From the NCBI GenBank assembly GCA_029690005.1, contig CP121458.1, positions 4,979,872-5,043,871 on the forward strand: 64,000 nucleotides of DNA, read 5' to 3'. Made by a program: the position numbers and the translations under genes. This DNA comes from Prescottella defluvii (GTDB lineage Bacteria > Actinomycetota > Actinomycetes > Mycobacteriales > Mycobacteriaceae). How positions within the stretch are numbered: the stretch's first letter is position 1; the number at the start of each line of letters is the position of its first letter. The notes beneath the pieces are model-generated. The model saw only the letters and a program-made list of their open reading frames with translations, was not told the DNA's origin and made no database searches. Positions 9,336 through 18,205 of the stretch are shown piece by piece.

Positions 9336-10201
9336 TCAGGAGGACATGCTGCCGGACATGCTTCCGAACGATCCCGTGCCCGATCCGGTCTCCGGGGCGG
9401 GATCGATCACGGCGAAATCGGTGGTGCAGCCGTTGAACGTCACCGCATCCACGAGCGTCGAGGTCGCAGCCGAACCGGTACCGACGCTCACGCCGTAGTG
9501 CTCGACGGTGGCGTTCGGGTTGGCGGCGGAGATCGCGGCGAGCGTCGTCGGAAGGCGGTCCTTTGCGCCGTCGATGTTCTGGGTGCTCCACCACTTGCCG
9601 TTCTGGATCTCGTCGTGCATGCCGCCGTCCGAGGTCGACGTGGTGCCCGGCTCCGCGACCCACACGAGTGTGGTGAATCCGTTCTCGAACTTGCCACCGG
9701 TCGTCCCCAGCAACCGGATCTGGAACGACGCCGTCGACGTGGCCGCCCTCTCGGCGAAACCGATCTCCTTCCCGACGACGTCAGCAAGCTTCACGCTGCC
9801 CGCCGAGTGGTACCATGCGGCGCGATCCGACGGCCCGTCGACCGCGAGCTCGAGGGAACCGTTCCGGTCGAACACCTTCGATGCCGAGTAGGACGCCTCC
9901 TGCCCGCGCTCGTCGTCGAACGGGATGCCCATCCCGCCCGCGCCTTTTCGGTCGACACCGGGTCACACGTGAAACCCGGGGCCGGCGCCTCGGACGAGCT
10001 ACCCGTCGAGCCACCCGTCGAGCCACCGACCGAGCCACCGACTGAGCCACCGACCGAGCCGTCGAGCGAACCACCGAGCGAGCCGCCCAGCGAACCGAGA
10101 GAACCGGTGGGTGCGGCGTGACCGAGCGCCGGGACGACCAGCGCCGCAGTACCGACGACCACGGCCGCAGCAGCAGCACGGCGGATCGAAATTCGCGACA
10201 T
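9336..10201 (-). CDS. Secreted protein with Gly/Ser/Val repeat linker, frame break
   Basis: Starts MSRISIRRAAAAAVVVGTAA followed by LVVPALGHAAP, a clear Sec signal peptide. Next come about 35 residues of low-complexity GGS/GSV/GST repeats, encoded by 12-base imperfect tandem repeats around 10005-10095. Then comes a globular domain of about 210 residues (ERGQEASYSASKVFDRNGSL to FNGCTTDFAVIDPAPE) with a Ser/Gly-rich tail. The frame changes near 9935, between the linker and the domain. I do not recognise the family. The composition suggests an exported, possibly wall-associated protein. Confidence 0.72.
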
Positions 10202-10632
10202 GAGAACACCTTTCGACATGCAAGAACGAGGCTGTACCCCGCCGAAACTAGGGCGGCGCACGCCGGCCCGACGCCGAACCGGGACGACCGGATACGAAAG
10301 TAGGAGCTCTTCCGTACGAAAGGAGGAGACGCCCATCAGGCGATCCGGATCACGAAATGCGAACGGCCCGGAGGGGATTCCGGCTTGTACGGCGTGATCG
10401 GCAGGTGTTCGAACTGACGGGTTCGTAGCGTGCCGTAGGAGACCGTAGGGATGGCCCGGAGGCTTCCTGCCACTCGACCGGCTGGAGGGTTGGCTCTCAG
10501 AGGGTTCTGCCTCCCCGCGGTCTCCGTTCGCTGCCTGGCTCGACACAGGAGCGTCACCACCTGATGGTGGCCGGAAGCCGGAATGCCGACAGCGAATACA
10601 CCCCGTCCACCAGCACACGGAGACACTCCACG
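10202..10632. other. 431-bp non-coding region left of the IS110 transposase
   Basis: The left part holds the promoter of the secreted-protein gene (minus). From about 10400 rightward the sequence is G/C-rich with several small hairpins, for example CCACC-TGAT-GGTGG at 10557-10570, and ends at the transposase start. In IS110-group elements the non-coding left end encodes the structured bridge RNA that guides recombination, so such an RNA may lie here. I cannot define its ends. Confidence 0.4.
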
Positions 10633-11690
10633 GTGATCGTCATCGGTATAGACCCGCACAAGTCCACCCACACCGCGACCGCGGTGGATTCGGCCACCAA
10701 CAGGGATGTGGGTTCGCTCCGGATCCGGGCCTCGTTCGACGACTATGCCCAGCTGATGACCTGGTCGAAGCAGTGGCCCGACCGGATCTGGGCGGTGGAG
10801 AACGCCTCCGGTCTCGGCCACCACCTCACACGGTGGCTGATCAACCGAGGGGAGGCCGTCGTCGATATCCCCTCCACCGCAACCGCCCGCGTCCGGGAAC
10901 TTTCCCGTGGTGGCCGGCGGAAGAACGACCGCATCGACGCCGCCGCCGCGGCGTGTGTCGCGTTCTCACAGGGCGACTTCCGGCCGGTCGCCCCAGAGGG
11001 CCACACCGACGTGCTGCGGATCCTGGACAAACGGCGGATCGACCTGGTCAAACAGAACGGGCGGCTGGTGAACCCGCTTCACGTCCTGCTGCGGGAGCTT
11101 TTCCCGGTGGAATGGAGCATGAGTTCGACACCGAAGAAGCCGACCGGCAACTCGAGGCGTTCGGCCGGACACCGGGGCGGATGCGATGCGCAAGAACATC
11201 GCCCTCGAGATCGTGGGCGATCTGCGCCGGCTCCGGTTCCAGATCGACGAGATCACCACCCGGATCAAGACCGAACTCGCCGCCAGCGGACCCCAACTTC
11301 CAAAGATTCCGGGCATCGGCGCGGTGACCGCGGCACGGATTCTCGCCCGCACCGGCGATCCCTCCCGGTTTCCGAACGAATCTGTGTTCGCGAACTACAC
11401 CGGGACCGCGCCGTTCGAGATCGCCAGCGCCGACAAGCAGCGCCATCGACTCTCGCGTAGCGGCGACCGAATGCTCAACTCCGCGATCCACATCGTCGCC
11501 GTCTCACAAGCCAGAACACCCAGCAGCGACGGATATGCCTACCACCAACGGAAGATGGCCGAAGGCAAGACCTCCCGTGAAGCGATGCGATGCCTCAAAC
11601 GACAGGTCGCGAAGCGACTGTGGCGCACCATGAGGAACGACCAGAGCGACAGACTAGCCACTCTATTACCCAATCCGCCTAGTTCTGGCT
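10400..11690 (+). mobile_element. IS110-family insertion sequence (limits approximate)
   Basis: The element is defined by its transposase (10633 onward). IS110 elements lack terminal inverted repeats and usually make no target duplication, so the ends cannot be fixed by eye. The left limit is a guess based on the non-coding leader. The right limit is where transposase similarity fades, just where the convergent DUF389 gene ends at 11679. The element is a candidate for recent arrival in the accessory block. Confidence 0.5.
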
Positions 11691-11764
11691 CTTGTGCTCG
11701 TCCACGCCGGGGATGGGGTGATCTGGCCGCAGGGTTGGGTGGCGCGGATCGGTCGTGGTTGTGA
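10633..11764 (+). CDS. IS110-family DEDD transposase, two frame breaks
   Basis: Starts VIVIGIDPHKSTHTATAVD, the RuvC-like DEDD domain of IS110 transposases, with further acidic positions in AVENASG and KNDRIDAAAAA. The C-terminal Transposase_20 domain is also clear: LPKIPGIGAVTAARILART, then RLSRSGDRMLNSAIH carrying the catalytic Ser region. The frame changes near 11108 and 11188. True similarity ends near KRLWRTMRND (about 11640). The last 40 or so codons to 11764 overlap the convergent DUF389 gene and are doubtful. With both breaks real the element would be non-autonomous, but indels elsewhere make error more likely. Confidence 0.82.
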
Positions 11765-12731
11765 CAGTGCGGTGTCGTCGAAGTGACACTGAATGGTGCT
11801 TCCGGAACATGGCCGACCCGCCTCTGCGACCGGCACGCTGCAGCACCAGCAGCACAGCCACGCCAGCCACCACGATGCCGATCAGATTGACACCAAGTTG
11901 CCCGAGCGAGCTCAGCACGACATTCCACTTTCCCGCGAACACCGCGACGACGGCTAATCCGGCAGCTGGCACCGTCGTTACCGAGATGAACACGCCCACC
12001 AGGACAGTGGAGGCGTAGGTGACCAGTGCCAACATGCCTGCCGCCCCTGCCAGCAGCGCTACCACCAGTGAGAACGGCCCCACCTCGTAGATGAAGTCGA
12101 AGGCGCGGGCGTTCTCGACATCACCGGTCCCGATCCAGCCGAGACGAATCCACAGCAGTGTGGCCAGCGCGGTGACCACCATCGCGGCCGGAAACGAGAT
12201 GGCCAGGGTGCGTGCCGAATTCCGCATGAGCCCGATGTCTCGGCGGACCAGACCAACCGAAAGCGCCGCCAGTGGTCGGAATTCGGGCCCAACCACCATC
12301 GCGCCGACCAGGGTGAGCAGAGAGGCCGTCGCCACGCCGACCGCCGACAGCAGGAACGCGATCGTCAGAAACACCATGAATATGGGCGTCAGTCGGGCCC
12401 CCTCGCGCACCTGACCGAGCAACTGGTCCCACACCACAGCTTCGTCCGGGCGTGTAGGAGCCGCAGCGTCCGCCCGCTCCCCGGCGTGGGAAAGCATGGT
12501 CCCCGTCGGCTCGAACAGAACGCCGCCCGTCCGCACCAGATCCAGAGCGGTCAACGCCGCAAGCACATCATTCGCGCAGGCGCGCGCCACATCCGCCTCG
12601 ATCACATCGCCGGGCGGATCGACGGCGGCACCGAGTGCGAGCGTGACATGGGTGGCGCCGGGTTCGGCAGCCAGCATGCGCAGCACCTCTGTGGACCGGT
12701 CACTCGGCGAGATGACGCGCAGATGCAGCAC
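11679..12731 (-). CDS. DUF389 family membrane protein
   Basis: An intact 350-residue integral membrane protein. The N-terminal cytosolic ferredoxin-like part (MLHLRVISPSDRSTEVLRML) is followed by about six to eight hydrophobic helices. The DUF389 core VGAMVVGPEFRPLAALSVGL is conserved. The tail after about residue 305 is basic and polar. The family (TIGR00341-like) has no firm function; transport or stress roles have been proposed. Its extreme 3' end abuts the IS110 element, so the last codons could derive from it. Confidence 0.85.
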   Translation of the reverse strand: MLHLRVISPSDRSTEVLRMLAAEPGATHVTLALGAAVDPPGDVIEADVARACANDVLAALTALDLVRTGGVLFEPTGTMLSHAGERADAAAPTRPDEAVVWDQLLGQVREGARLTPIFMVFLTIAFLLSAVGVATASLLTLVGAMVVGPEFRPLAALSVGLVRRDIGLMRNSARTLAISFPAAMVVTALATLLWIRLGWIGTGDVENARAFDFIYEVGPFSLVVALLAGAAGMLALVTYASTVLVGVFISVTTVPAAGLAVVAVFAGKWNVVLSSLGQLGVNLIGIVVAGVAVLLVLQRAGRRGGSAMFRKHHSVSLRRHRTVTTTTDPRHPTLRPDHPIPGVDEHKSQN

Positions 12732-12853
12732 AGTATCACCTCTTCCGGCCGGGCGGTGTTGTGACCGAGGGACCGCCAGTTCTCGCCGGCAATCGTAGCG
12801 GGGCCATTGGCCACCCTGACTTCACGACCTGCGCCAAGTGGGAAAGGACAACC

Positions 12854-12888
12854 GGTGCGGGTCGACGCTTCCCCCGTCGACCCGCACC
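12854..12888 (-). terminator. Stem-loop downstream of the lppU-like gene
   Basis: A 14-bp perfect stem (GGTGCGGGTCGACG / CGTCGACCCGCACC) with a 7-base loop lies 84 bases past the lipoprotein stop. It probably terminates that leftward transcript. Confidence 0.65.
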
Positions 12889-12971
12889 CAGATCATGCTG
12901 CCGGTGTTCGAACGCTCCTGGGGTTGACAGCAGACACAGGAACCCTCCGGGCCGTCGTCACGAACCGAACG

Positions 12972-13604
12972 CTAGCCGCTGACCGTCTCGGTACACACGG
13001 TGAAACGTCGCTCGTCGTGCACGAAGCCGCCCTCCGAGCACTGCTCGACGTCGGTCACACCCTCGATGATCTCGACGGCCCGCTCGATCCGCGGAGCGTG
13101 CGGGTCGTTGCAGGCCACGCGCTGCGGCTCGTCCTCACCGTCGGGAATGGTCATGCAGCCGCCCATCACCCAGTCGACGTCGAGGCACAGGGCGCCACGC
13201 TCGGTGCCCCAGCGGGTCTCGTAGTAGACCTGATCGACGTCGGACGGGCACTGCGCGTTCTTCGTGGCCTTGGCCACCACCTTGTAGTTGGACTTGTCGC
13301 TGCCGCACTTCGCTTCGGCGATCGTCGCCGCATCCGACGTACCGCCCAGGCGCACACAGTCACCGATAGCGACGTCGATGTCGACCGAACCGCCGCGGTC
13401 GCTCCCCTGCTGACCGGCAACCGTGCTGGGTGCCGCGCTGCTCGACGAACTCGTCGACCCGGAGTCGGCAGCCGCCGCAGTGCCCTCCACCGATCCACCG
13501 CAACCAGCGACCAGTGCGGTCGCTGCCACCACCGACGCCACCCCGATCGACCGGCGCAGGTATGCCCACATTCGCTTGTTCACAACCGTTTTCCTCGAAA
13601 TCAC
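12972..13604 (-). CDS. LppU-like lipoprotein
   Basis: A lipoprotein of up to 210 residues. The signal is RRSIGVASVVAATALVAGCG with lipobox LVAGC. A Ser/Thr-rich linker (about residues 40-65) leads to a Cys-containing domain with GDCVRLGG, AKCGSDKSNYKVVAKA, CPSDVDQVYYETR and LCLDVDWVMGGCM. This Cys spacing and the YYETR/LCLDVDW phrases match mycobacterial LppU-like proteins, of unknown function. The start may instead be the ATG at 13571 (MWAYLRRS). It lies upstream of no obvious partner; rsmA ends 144 bases away on the same strand. Confidence 0.8.
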   Translation of the reverse strand: MISRKTVVNKRMWAYLRRSIGVASVVAATALVAGCGGSVEGTAAAADSGSTSSSSSAAPSTVAGQQGSDRGGSVDIDVAIGDCVRLGGTSDAATIAEAKCGSDKSNYKVVAKATKNAQCPSDVDQVYYETRWGTERGALCLDVDWVMGGCMTIPDGEDEPQRVACNDPHAPRIERAVEIIEGVTDVEQCSEGGFVHDERRFTVCTETVSG

Positions 13605-13748
13605 AGCTCGAAGGGACCCTTTCGCGGCGATCTCCCCCGACAGCGACCGCCCGGTCTATTGTGGTCCAGAAGTCCGATACGCACGAATCGGCACGATCCT
13701 GATCCCAGGCGCCGACCGAACCATCCTGTGACGAAAGACGATTCGGCG

Positions 13749-14647
13749 TCAGTCGGTTTCCGGGACCGATGCGAGTCGCACGAAAGCGGCCGCGTCGAGC
13801 TTCTCACCGCGGGTCGACGGTTCGATCCCCGCCGCGACGAGCCGCCGCTCGGCCTCGACGGGCGAGCCGGCCCAGCCCGCGAGGGCGGCACGAAGAGTCT
13901 TGCGGCGCTGCGCGAATGCCGCGTCGATCACCGCGAAGACCCGACGTCGGTGCGCGGCGTCCATCGGCCACGGCTCCTCGGTGTACCGGTCGATGCGCAC
14001 CAGGCCGGACTCCACCTGCGGCACCGGCCAGAACACTGCCCGACCGACGTGGCCCGCACGCTTGACCGCGCCGAAGAAGTTGGCCTTCACACTGGGCACG
14101 CCGTACACCTTGTCGCCCGGCGTCGCCGCCAGCCGGTCGGCGACCTCCGACTGCACCATCACCAGCGCGGTACGCAGACTCGGGAACTCGGCGAACAGGT
14201 GTAGCAACACCGGGACGGCCACGTTGTACGGCAGATTCGCCACCAACGCCGTCGGCTCACCCGGGACGTCGTCGGGCATCACCCGCATGGCGTCGGCCCC
14301 GACCACCGTCAGCCGGTCCGCCAACTCCGGCGCACGGTCGGCAACCGTCGCGGGCAGGCGTGCGGCCAGCTTGGGATCGATCTCGACGGCCACGACCTTG
14401 TCGACGACGTCGAGCAGTGCCAGCGTCAACGAGCCCAGGCCCGGACCGACCTCGAGCACCGTGTCCTGCGGGCCGACACCGGCCGAGGCCACGATGCGGC
14501 GCACCGTGTTGGCGTCGTGCACGAAGTTCTGCCCGAGCTGCTTGGTGGGGCGCACCCCGAACTCTTCGGCGAGGGCACGGACCTCGGCGGGGCCCAGGAG
14601 GGCGGCCTGTCCTCGCGGGTGGACGGGGGCGGCACGGCGTCTGACAC
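13749..14647 (-). CDS. rsmA: 16S rRNA dimethyladenosine transferase RsmA (KsgA), frame break
   Basis: It dimethylates the adjacent adenosines A1518/A1519 of 16S rRNA. Seen are KQLGQNFVHDANTVRRIV, the SAM motif VLEVGPGLGSLTLALL, VAVEIDPKLAARLP, the catalytic NLPYNVAVPVL (NLPY) and the C-terminal FAQRRKTLRAAL. The start is GTG at 14647 (VSDAVPPPSTREDR). One base is missing near 14606; restoring it joins TREDRP to ALLGPAEVRALAEEF. It is 29 bases from the rpfB upstream, in the conserved rpfB-rsmA order, but ispE does not follow directly. Confidence 0.95.
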
Positions 14648-14676
14648 CTGAAGAACCTAACGCACGAGGCAAGCGG

Positions 14677-15804
14677 TCAGCGCATGCCCAGCTTGCTGGT
14701 GCACGCCGGCCACGCACCCCAGCCCTGCGTCTGCTGTGTGCGGCTGGCGATCGCGATCTGCTCCTCGCGGGTGGCGAGGTCGGCGCGCGGCGCGTACTTG
14801 AGTCCGCCCTGACGCTCCCAGGTGTTCTGGTCGAACTGCACGCCGCCGTAGAAGCCGTTGCCGGTGTTGATCGCCCAGTTACCCGTCGCCTCGCACTGCG
14901 CCAGCGCGTCCCACGTCGCGCCGTTCTGCACCGGCGGCACCTCGGTGCCCGGCTTGGCGCCCACCCGCACGACACGCGGCTCCGGCGCAACCCTGACAGT
15001 GGAGCCGACCGGCTTGCGTCCGGTCTCGACGCCGTTGACCGTCGTGACCTCGTACGTGACGTCCGCGACACCCGAACGGCCCGCGTTCTCGACAACCGTA
15101 CGGCTCATGTTCATCGTCGGATCCTCGATGCGCTGCTCCGGCGGAGCCACCGACTCGGTGACCACACGGGTCTCGGTGCGGCCCCGGGTCACCGTGATCT
15201 CCATGTTCTCGGTGAGCGGGGCGTCCGCGGCGGGAACGACGGTGTCGGCCTGCTCGAGCGGGGTCCCGTGCGCCGCCAGGAACTCGCCGACCGTCGGAGC
15301 GGCCAGGCGGACGTCGGACGCCGCGTTCGCACCGTCGACGAGGTGGACGGTGCGCGGGTTGATGACGTCGAGGTCTGCGCCCTCGAGCGGCAGCCGCTGC
15401 GAGCGGGACGCCGAGACGTGCACGTCGCCGGCGAGCCGGAACTGGTTCAGCGCCTCGTCGACCGTGAGCGCCGTGGTCCACACGCTGCGCTGCTGGCCGT
15501 CCACGGTGAGCGCGACCTCCCGGCCACGACGCAACACCACGGTGTCGCCGTCGCGCAGATCCGAGTCCGCCGCGGGCGCGACCGCGTCGTGCTCGCCGAC
15601 CGAGTAGCCCGCCGCGGCAAGCGCTCCATCGACATTCGACGACATCGTGCCGACCTGGATCAGATCGCCGTCGACGTCGACGGTGACGGTCTTGTGCTGC
15701 GCGATCGCTGTCGCGCCGCCGACCGACAGGGTCGCAAGCGTCGCGGCCACCACGCCGTACATCAGCGGCGACCGACTCGTATTGATCTTCGACAGGGGCG
15801 ACAT
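14677..15804 (-). CDS. rpfB: Resuscitation-promoting factor RpfB, copy 1 (intact)
   Basis: A 375-residue secreted or anchored peptidoglycan lytic transglycosylase. The N-terminal membrane segment is LMYGVVAATLATLSVGGATA. DUF348 repeats follow (KTVTVDVDGDL, REVALTVDGQQ, LPLEGADLDVI), then a G5 domain (TETRVVTESVAPP to VGSTVRVAPEP). The Rpf domain is at the C-terminus: TWDALAQCEATGNWAIN, GFYGGVQFDQNTW and GWGAWPACTSKLG, with the catalytic Glu in CEATGNW. Rpf enzymes remodel the wall and promote regrowth from dormancy. It starts 10 bases after the stop of a second rpfB copy. Confidence 0.97.
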   Translation of the reverse strand: MSPLSKINTSRSPLMYGVVAATLATLSVGGATAIAQHKTVTVDVDGDLIQVGTMSSNVDGALAAAGYSVGEHDAVAPAADSDLRDGDTVVLRRGREVALTVDGQQRSVWTTALTVDEALNQFRLAGDVHVSASRSQRLPLEGADLDVINPRTVHLVDGANAASDVRLAAPTVGEFLAAHGTPLEQADTVVPAADAPLTENMEITVTRGRTETRVVTESVAPPEQRIEDPTMNMSRTVVENAGRSGVADVTYEVTTVNGVETGRKPVGSTVRVAPEPRVVRVGAKPGTEVPPVQNGATWDALAQCEATGNWAINTGNGFYGGVQFDQNTWERQGGLKYAPRADLATREEQIAIASRTQQTQGWGAWPACTSKLGMR

Positions 15805-15813
15805 CGCGATTCC

Positions 15814-16941
15814 TTATCCGAGACCCAATTTGCTGGTACAGCCCGGCCACGCACCCCAGCCCTGCGCCGCCTGCACCTTCTCGGCGACGGCGATCTGCTG
15901 CTCGCGGGTGGCCAGATCGGCACGCGGGGCGTACTGGGTACCGCCGTATGCGGCCCACGTGCTCTGGTTGAACTGGAGGCCGCCGTAGTAGCCGTTGCCA
16001 CTGTTGATCGACCAGTTGCCGGTGGCCTCGCAGTGCGCGATCGAATCCCACACCGAGCCGTTCGCCACCGACGGCGCCGACGGCTTGGCCTTGGTCCCGA
16101 CCCGCACGACGGCCGGCGCTGCCTCGCGGACCACCGACGACGACAGCTCCTGCCGCTGCGTCTCGGCGCCGTTCACCGTCGTGACCGTCGCCGTCACCGT
16201 GCGCTCACCGGGCGCACCCGGGTTCTCGACGGTGGTCTTGCCCTGCTCGAAGCTCCGGGTCGTCGACGCGGTGCTCGGGGACCGGGATCGGGTGGGTCTC
16301 GGTGCGGGTCTCGGTGCGGTTGCGCGTCACGACGATCTCGAGACCGTCGGTGAGCTTCGTCTCGGGCGCGGGCGTCACGGTGTCGGCCTGCTCGAGCGGT
16401 GCACTGGTCACGGCCAGGAACTCGCCGACCGTCGGTGCCGCGACCCGCGCGTCCACCGGCGGGGCCCCGCCGTCCGAGACCTTCACGGACTTGGCGTTCA
16501 CGATGTCGAACTCCATGCCGTCGAGCGGGATTCGGTGGCCTCGCGACGCCGACACGTATGCGTCTCCGGCGAGGTCGAGCTGACGCATCGCGTCGTCGAC
16601 CGTCAGGGCCGTCGTCCACACCGTCCGGCGCTCGCCGTCGACCGTCAGCGCGATCTCGCGGCCCCGGCGCAGGACGACGGTGTCGCCGTTGGAGAGCTTC
16701 GCATCCGCACTCGGTGCGACGACGTCGTGCTCACCGACCGGGTAGCCGGCGCTGTCCAGGACGGACCCGACCTCGGAACGCAGTGTGCGAGCGAGATTGC
16801 CTCGCCGTCGACGTCGAGGGTGACCGTCTTGTGCTGCGAGACCACAAGCCCGCCACCGACGAGGAGCGTCGCGAACAGAGCGGCGATCACGACGTACAGC
16901 AGTGGCGACCTGGCGGTGTTGATCCGAGCAAAAGGCGACAC
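15814..16941 (-). CDS. rpfB: Resuscitation-promoting factor RpfB, copy 2 (tandem paralogue, frame breaks)
   Basis: Same architecture as its neighbour: N-terminal anchor (RSPLLYVVIAALFATLLVGG), DUF348 repeats, G5 region, and an Rpf domain with VWDSIAHCEATGNWSINSG, GYYGGLQFNQSTWAAYGG and GWGAWPGCTSKLGLG. The start peptides correspond (MSPFARINTARSPLL here, MSPLSKINTSRSPLM in copy 1), so this is a tandem duplication that has since diverged. The frame changes near 16790 and 16260. As first gene of the run rpfB-rpfB-rsmA it carries the promoter. The upstream 200 bp up to pirin hold no gene. Confidence 0.93.
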
Positions 16942-17142
16942 GAGAAGTCCTGGGGCCGACGACAGGTTCGATCACAGTACGGTAACGGTGGGTCTGCAAT
17001 CTGGCAACTGCAAGGTGTCGATCAGCACATATTCCGCAACAAAGATATCGACAACGCCGCTGGTCAGTCACGAATCGGTCACGGCCCCTTGGCCATCGAA
17101 TGTCCGGACACCCACCCTCGGGGCGCGTGAAAGGGTGGAGCC

Positions 17143-18135
17143 ATGAGCAACGTCGAAACCGATCCGGTCGAGATCGAGTGCGAGCACGGACCCGACGAAC
17201 CCGTCGCCGGAAGGCCGCTCACCGAGGTCATCTCGTCCCGTGAGGTGCCGCTCGGCGGCCCGCGCGCGATGCCCGTGCGCCGGACGCTGCCGCAACGTCA
17301 GCGGTCACTGATCGGCGCGTGGTGCTTCGCCGACCACTACGGACCCGACGACGTCGCGCTCACCGGCGGCATGGACGTCGCGCCACACCCGCACACCGGG
17401 CTGCAGACCGTCAGCTGGCTTTTCACCGGCGAGATCGAGCACCGCGACAGCATGGGCGCGCACGCGATGGTCCGCCCCGGCGAGGTCAACCTCATGACCG
17501 GCGGCCACGGCATCTGCCACTCCGAGGTCTCCACGCCGGACACGACGATCCTGCACGGCGTGCAACTGTGGGTGGCCCTGCCCGACGCGGCCCGCGACGC
17601 GCCCCGCAACTTCGAGCACTACGTCCCACCGGTCGTGGAGCTGGACGGCGGGTGTGCTCGTGTCTTTCTGGGCTCGCTCGCCGGATCGCAGTCGCCCGTC
17701 CACACCTTCACTCCCCTGCTCGGCGCAGAGCTGACACTCGAGCCGCGGGCGCAGGTGCGCCTCGACATCGACCCGACCTTCGAGCACGGCGCCCTCGTCG
17801 ACACCGGCGCGGTCCGGATCGAGGACATCGACCTCGCCCGCGCCGACCTCGGCTACGTCGGGATCGGTACGCCGACACTGACGCTGACGAACCTCACCGA
17901 CGAGCCGGCGCGCGTCGTGCTGCTCGGCGGCGAGCCGTTCGGCGAGGAGATCGTGATGTGGTGGAACTTCGTCGGTCGCAGCCACGAGGAGATCGAGCAG
18001 TTCCGCGACGCCTGGCAGGCCGAGTCCGACCGCTTCGGCGCGGTGCAGGGTTACACCGGCGCCGTGCAGCGGCTGCCCGCGCCGCCGCTGCCCAACGCCC
18101 GGATCCGGCCGCGGAAGAATCCGCCGTCGGCCTGA
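17143..18135 (+). CDS. Pirin family protein
   Basis: An intact 330-residue bicupin. Metal-ligand motifs of the N-terminal cupin are present: DVAPHPHTGLQTVSW (two His) and GGHGICHSEVS (His and Glu). The C-terminal pirin domain follows (LLGGEPFGEEIVMWWNFVGR). Bacterial pirins act variously as quercetin dioxygenases or as regulators of central metabolism and redox enzymes; the target here is unknown. It is divergent from the rpfB run and convergent with tatD. Confidence 0.92.
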   Translation: MSNVETDPVEIECEHGPDEPVAGRPLTEVISSREVPLGGPRAMPVRRTLPQRQRSLIGAWCFADHYGPDDVALTGGMDVAPHPHTGLQTVSWLFTGEIEHRDSMGAHAMVRPGEVNLMTGGHGICHSEVSTPDTTILHGVQLWVALPDAARDAPRNFEHYVPPVVELDGGCARVFLGSLAGSQSPVHTFTPLLGAELTLEPRAQVRLDIDPTFEHGALVDTGAVRIEDIDLARADLGYVGIGTPTLTLTNLTDEPARVVLLGGEPFGEEIVMWWNFVGRSHEEIEQFRDAWQAESDRFGAVQGYTGAVQRLPAPPLPNARIRPRKNPPSA

Positions 18136-18205
18136 GCACCCATTCCTCGCCCTCGGACGCGGAATCCCGCCCGGCGCGGCCGGGAATGGGCGCTGGGGCC
18201 GAATG

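Noticed and set aside
10005..10095. Regular short direct repeats that could suggest a CRISPR or minisatellite
   Set aside because: The units are 12 bases, in frame with a secreted protein, and encode GGS/GSV. There are no spacers and no cas genes.
11100..11200. Programmed frameshifting in the transposase
   Set aside because: IS110 transposases are single-frame proteins, no slippery heptamer with a structure is evident, and indels of the same kind occur throughout the window.
11640..11764. Last 40 codons of the transposase frame as a genuine domain
   Set aside because: They overlap the convergent DUF389 gene, and similarity to IS110 transposases fades before them.
16942..17142. A c-di-AMP (ydaO) riboswitch upstream of the rpfB pair
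   Set aside because: I looked for the conserved ydaO-type core on the minus strand and did not see it. A covariance search would be needed to exclude a divergent RNA.
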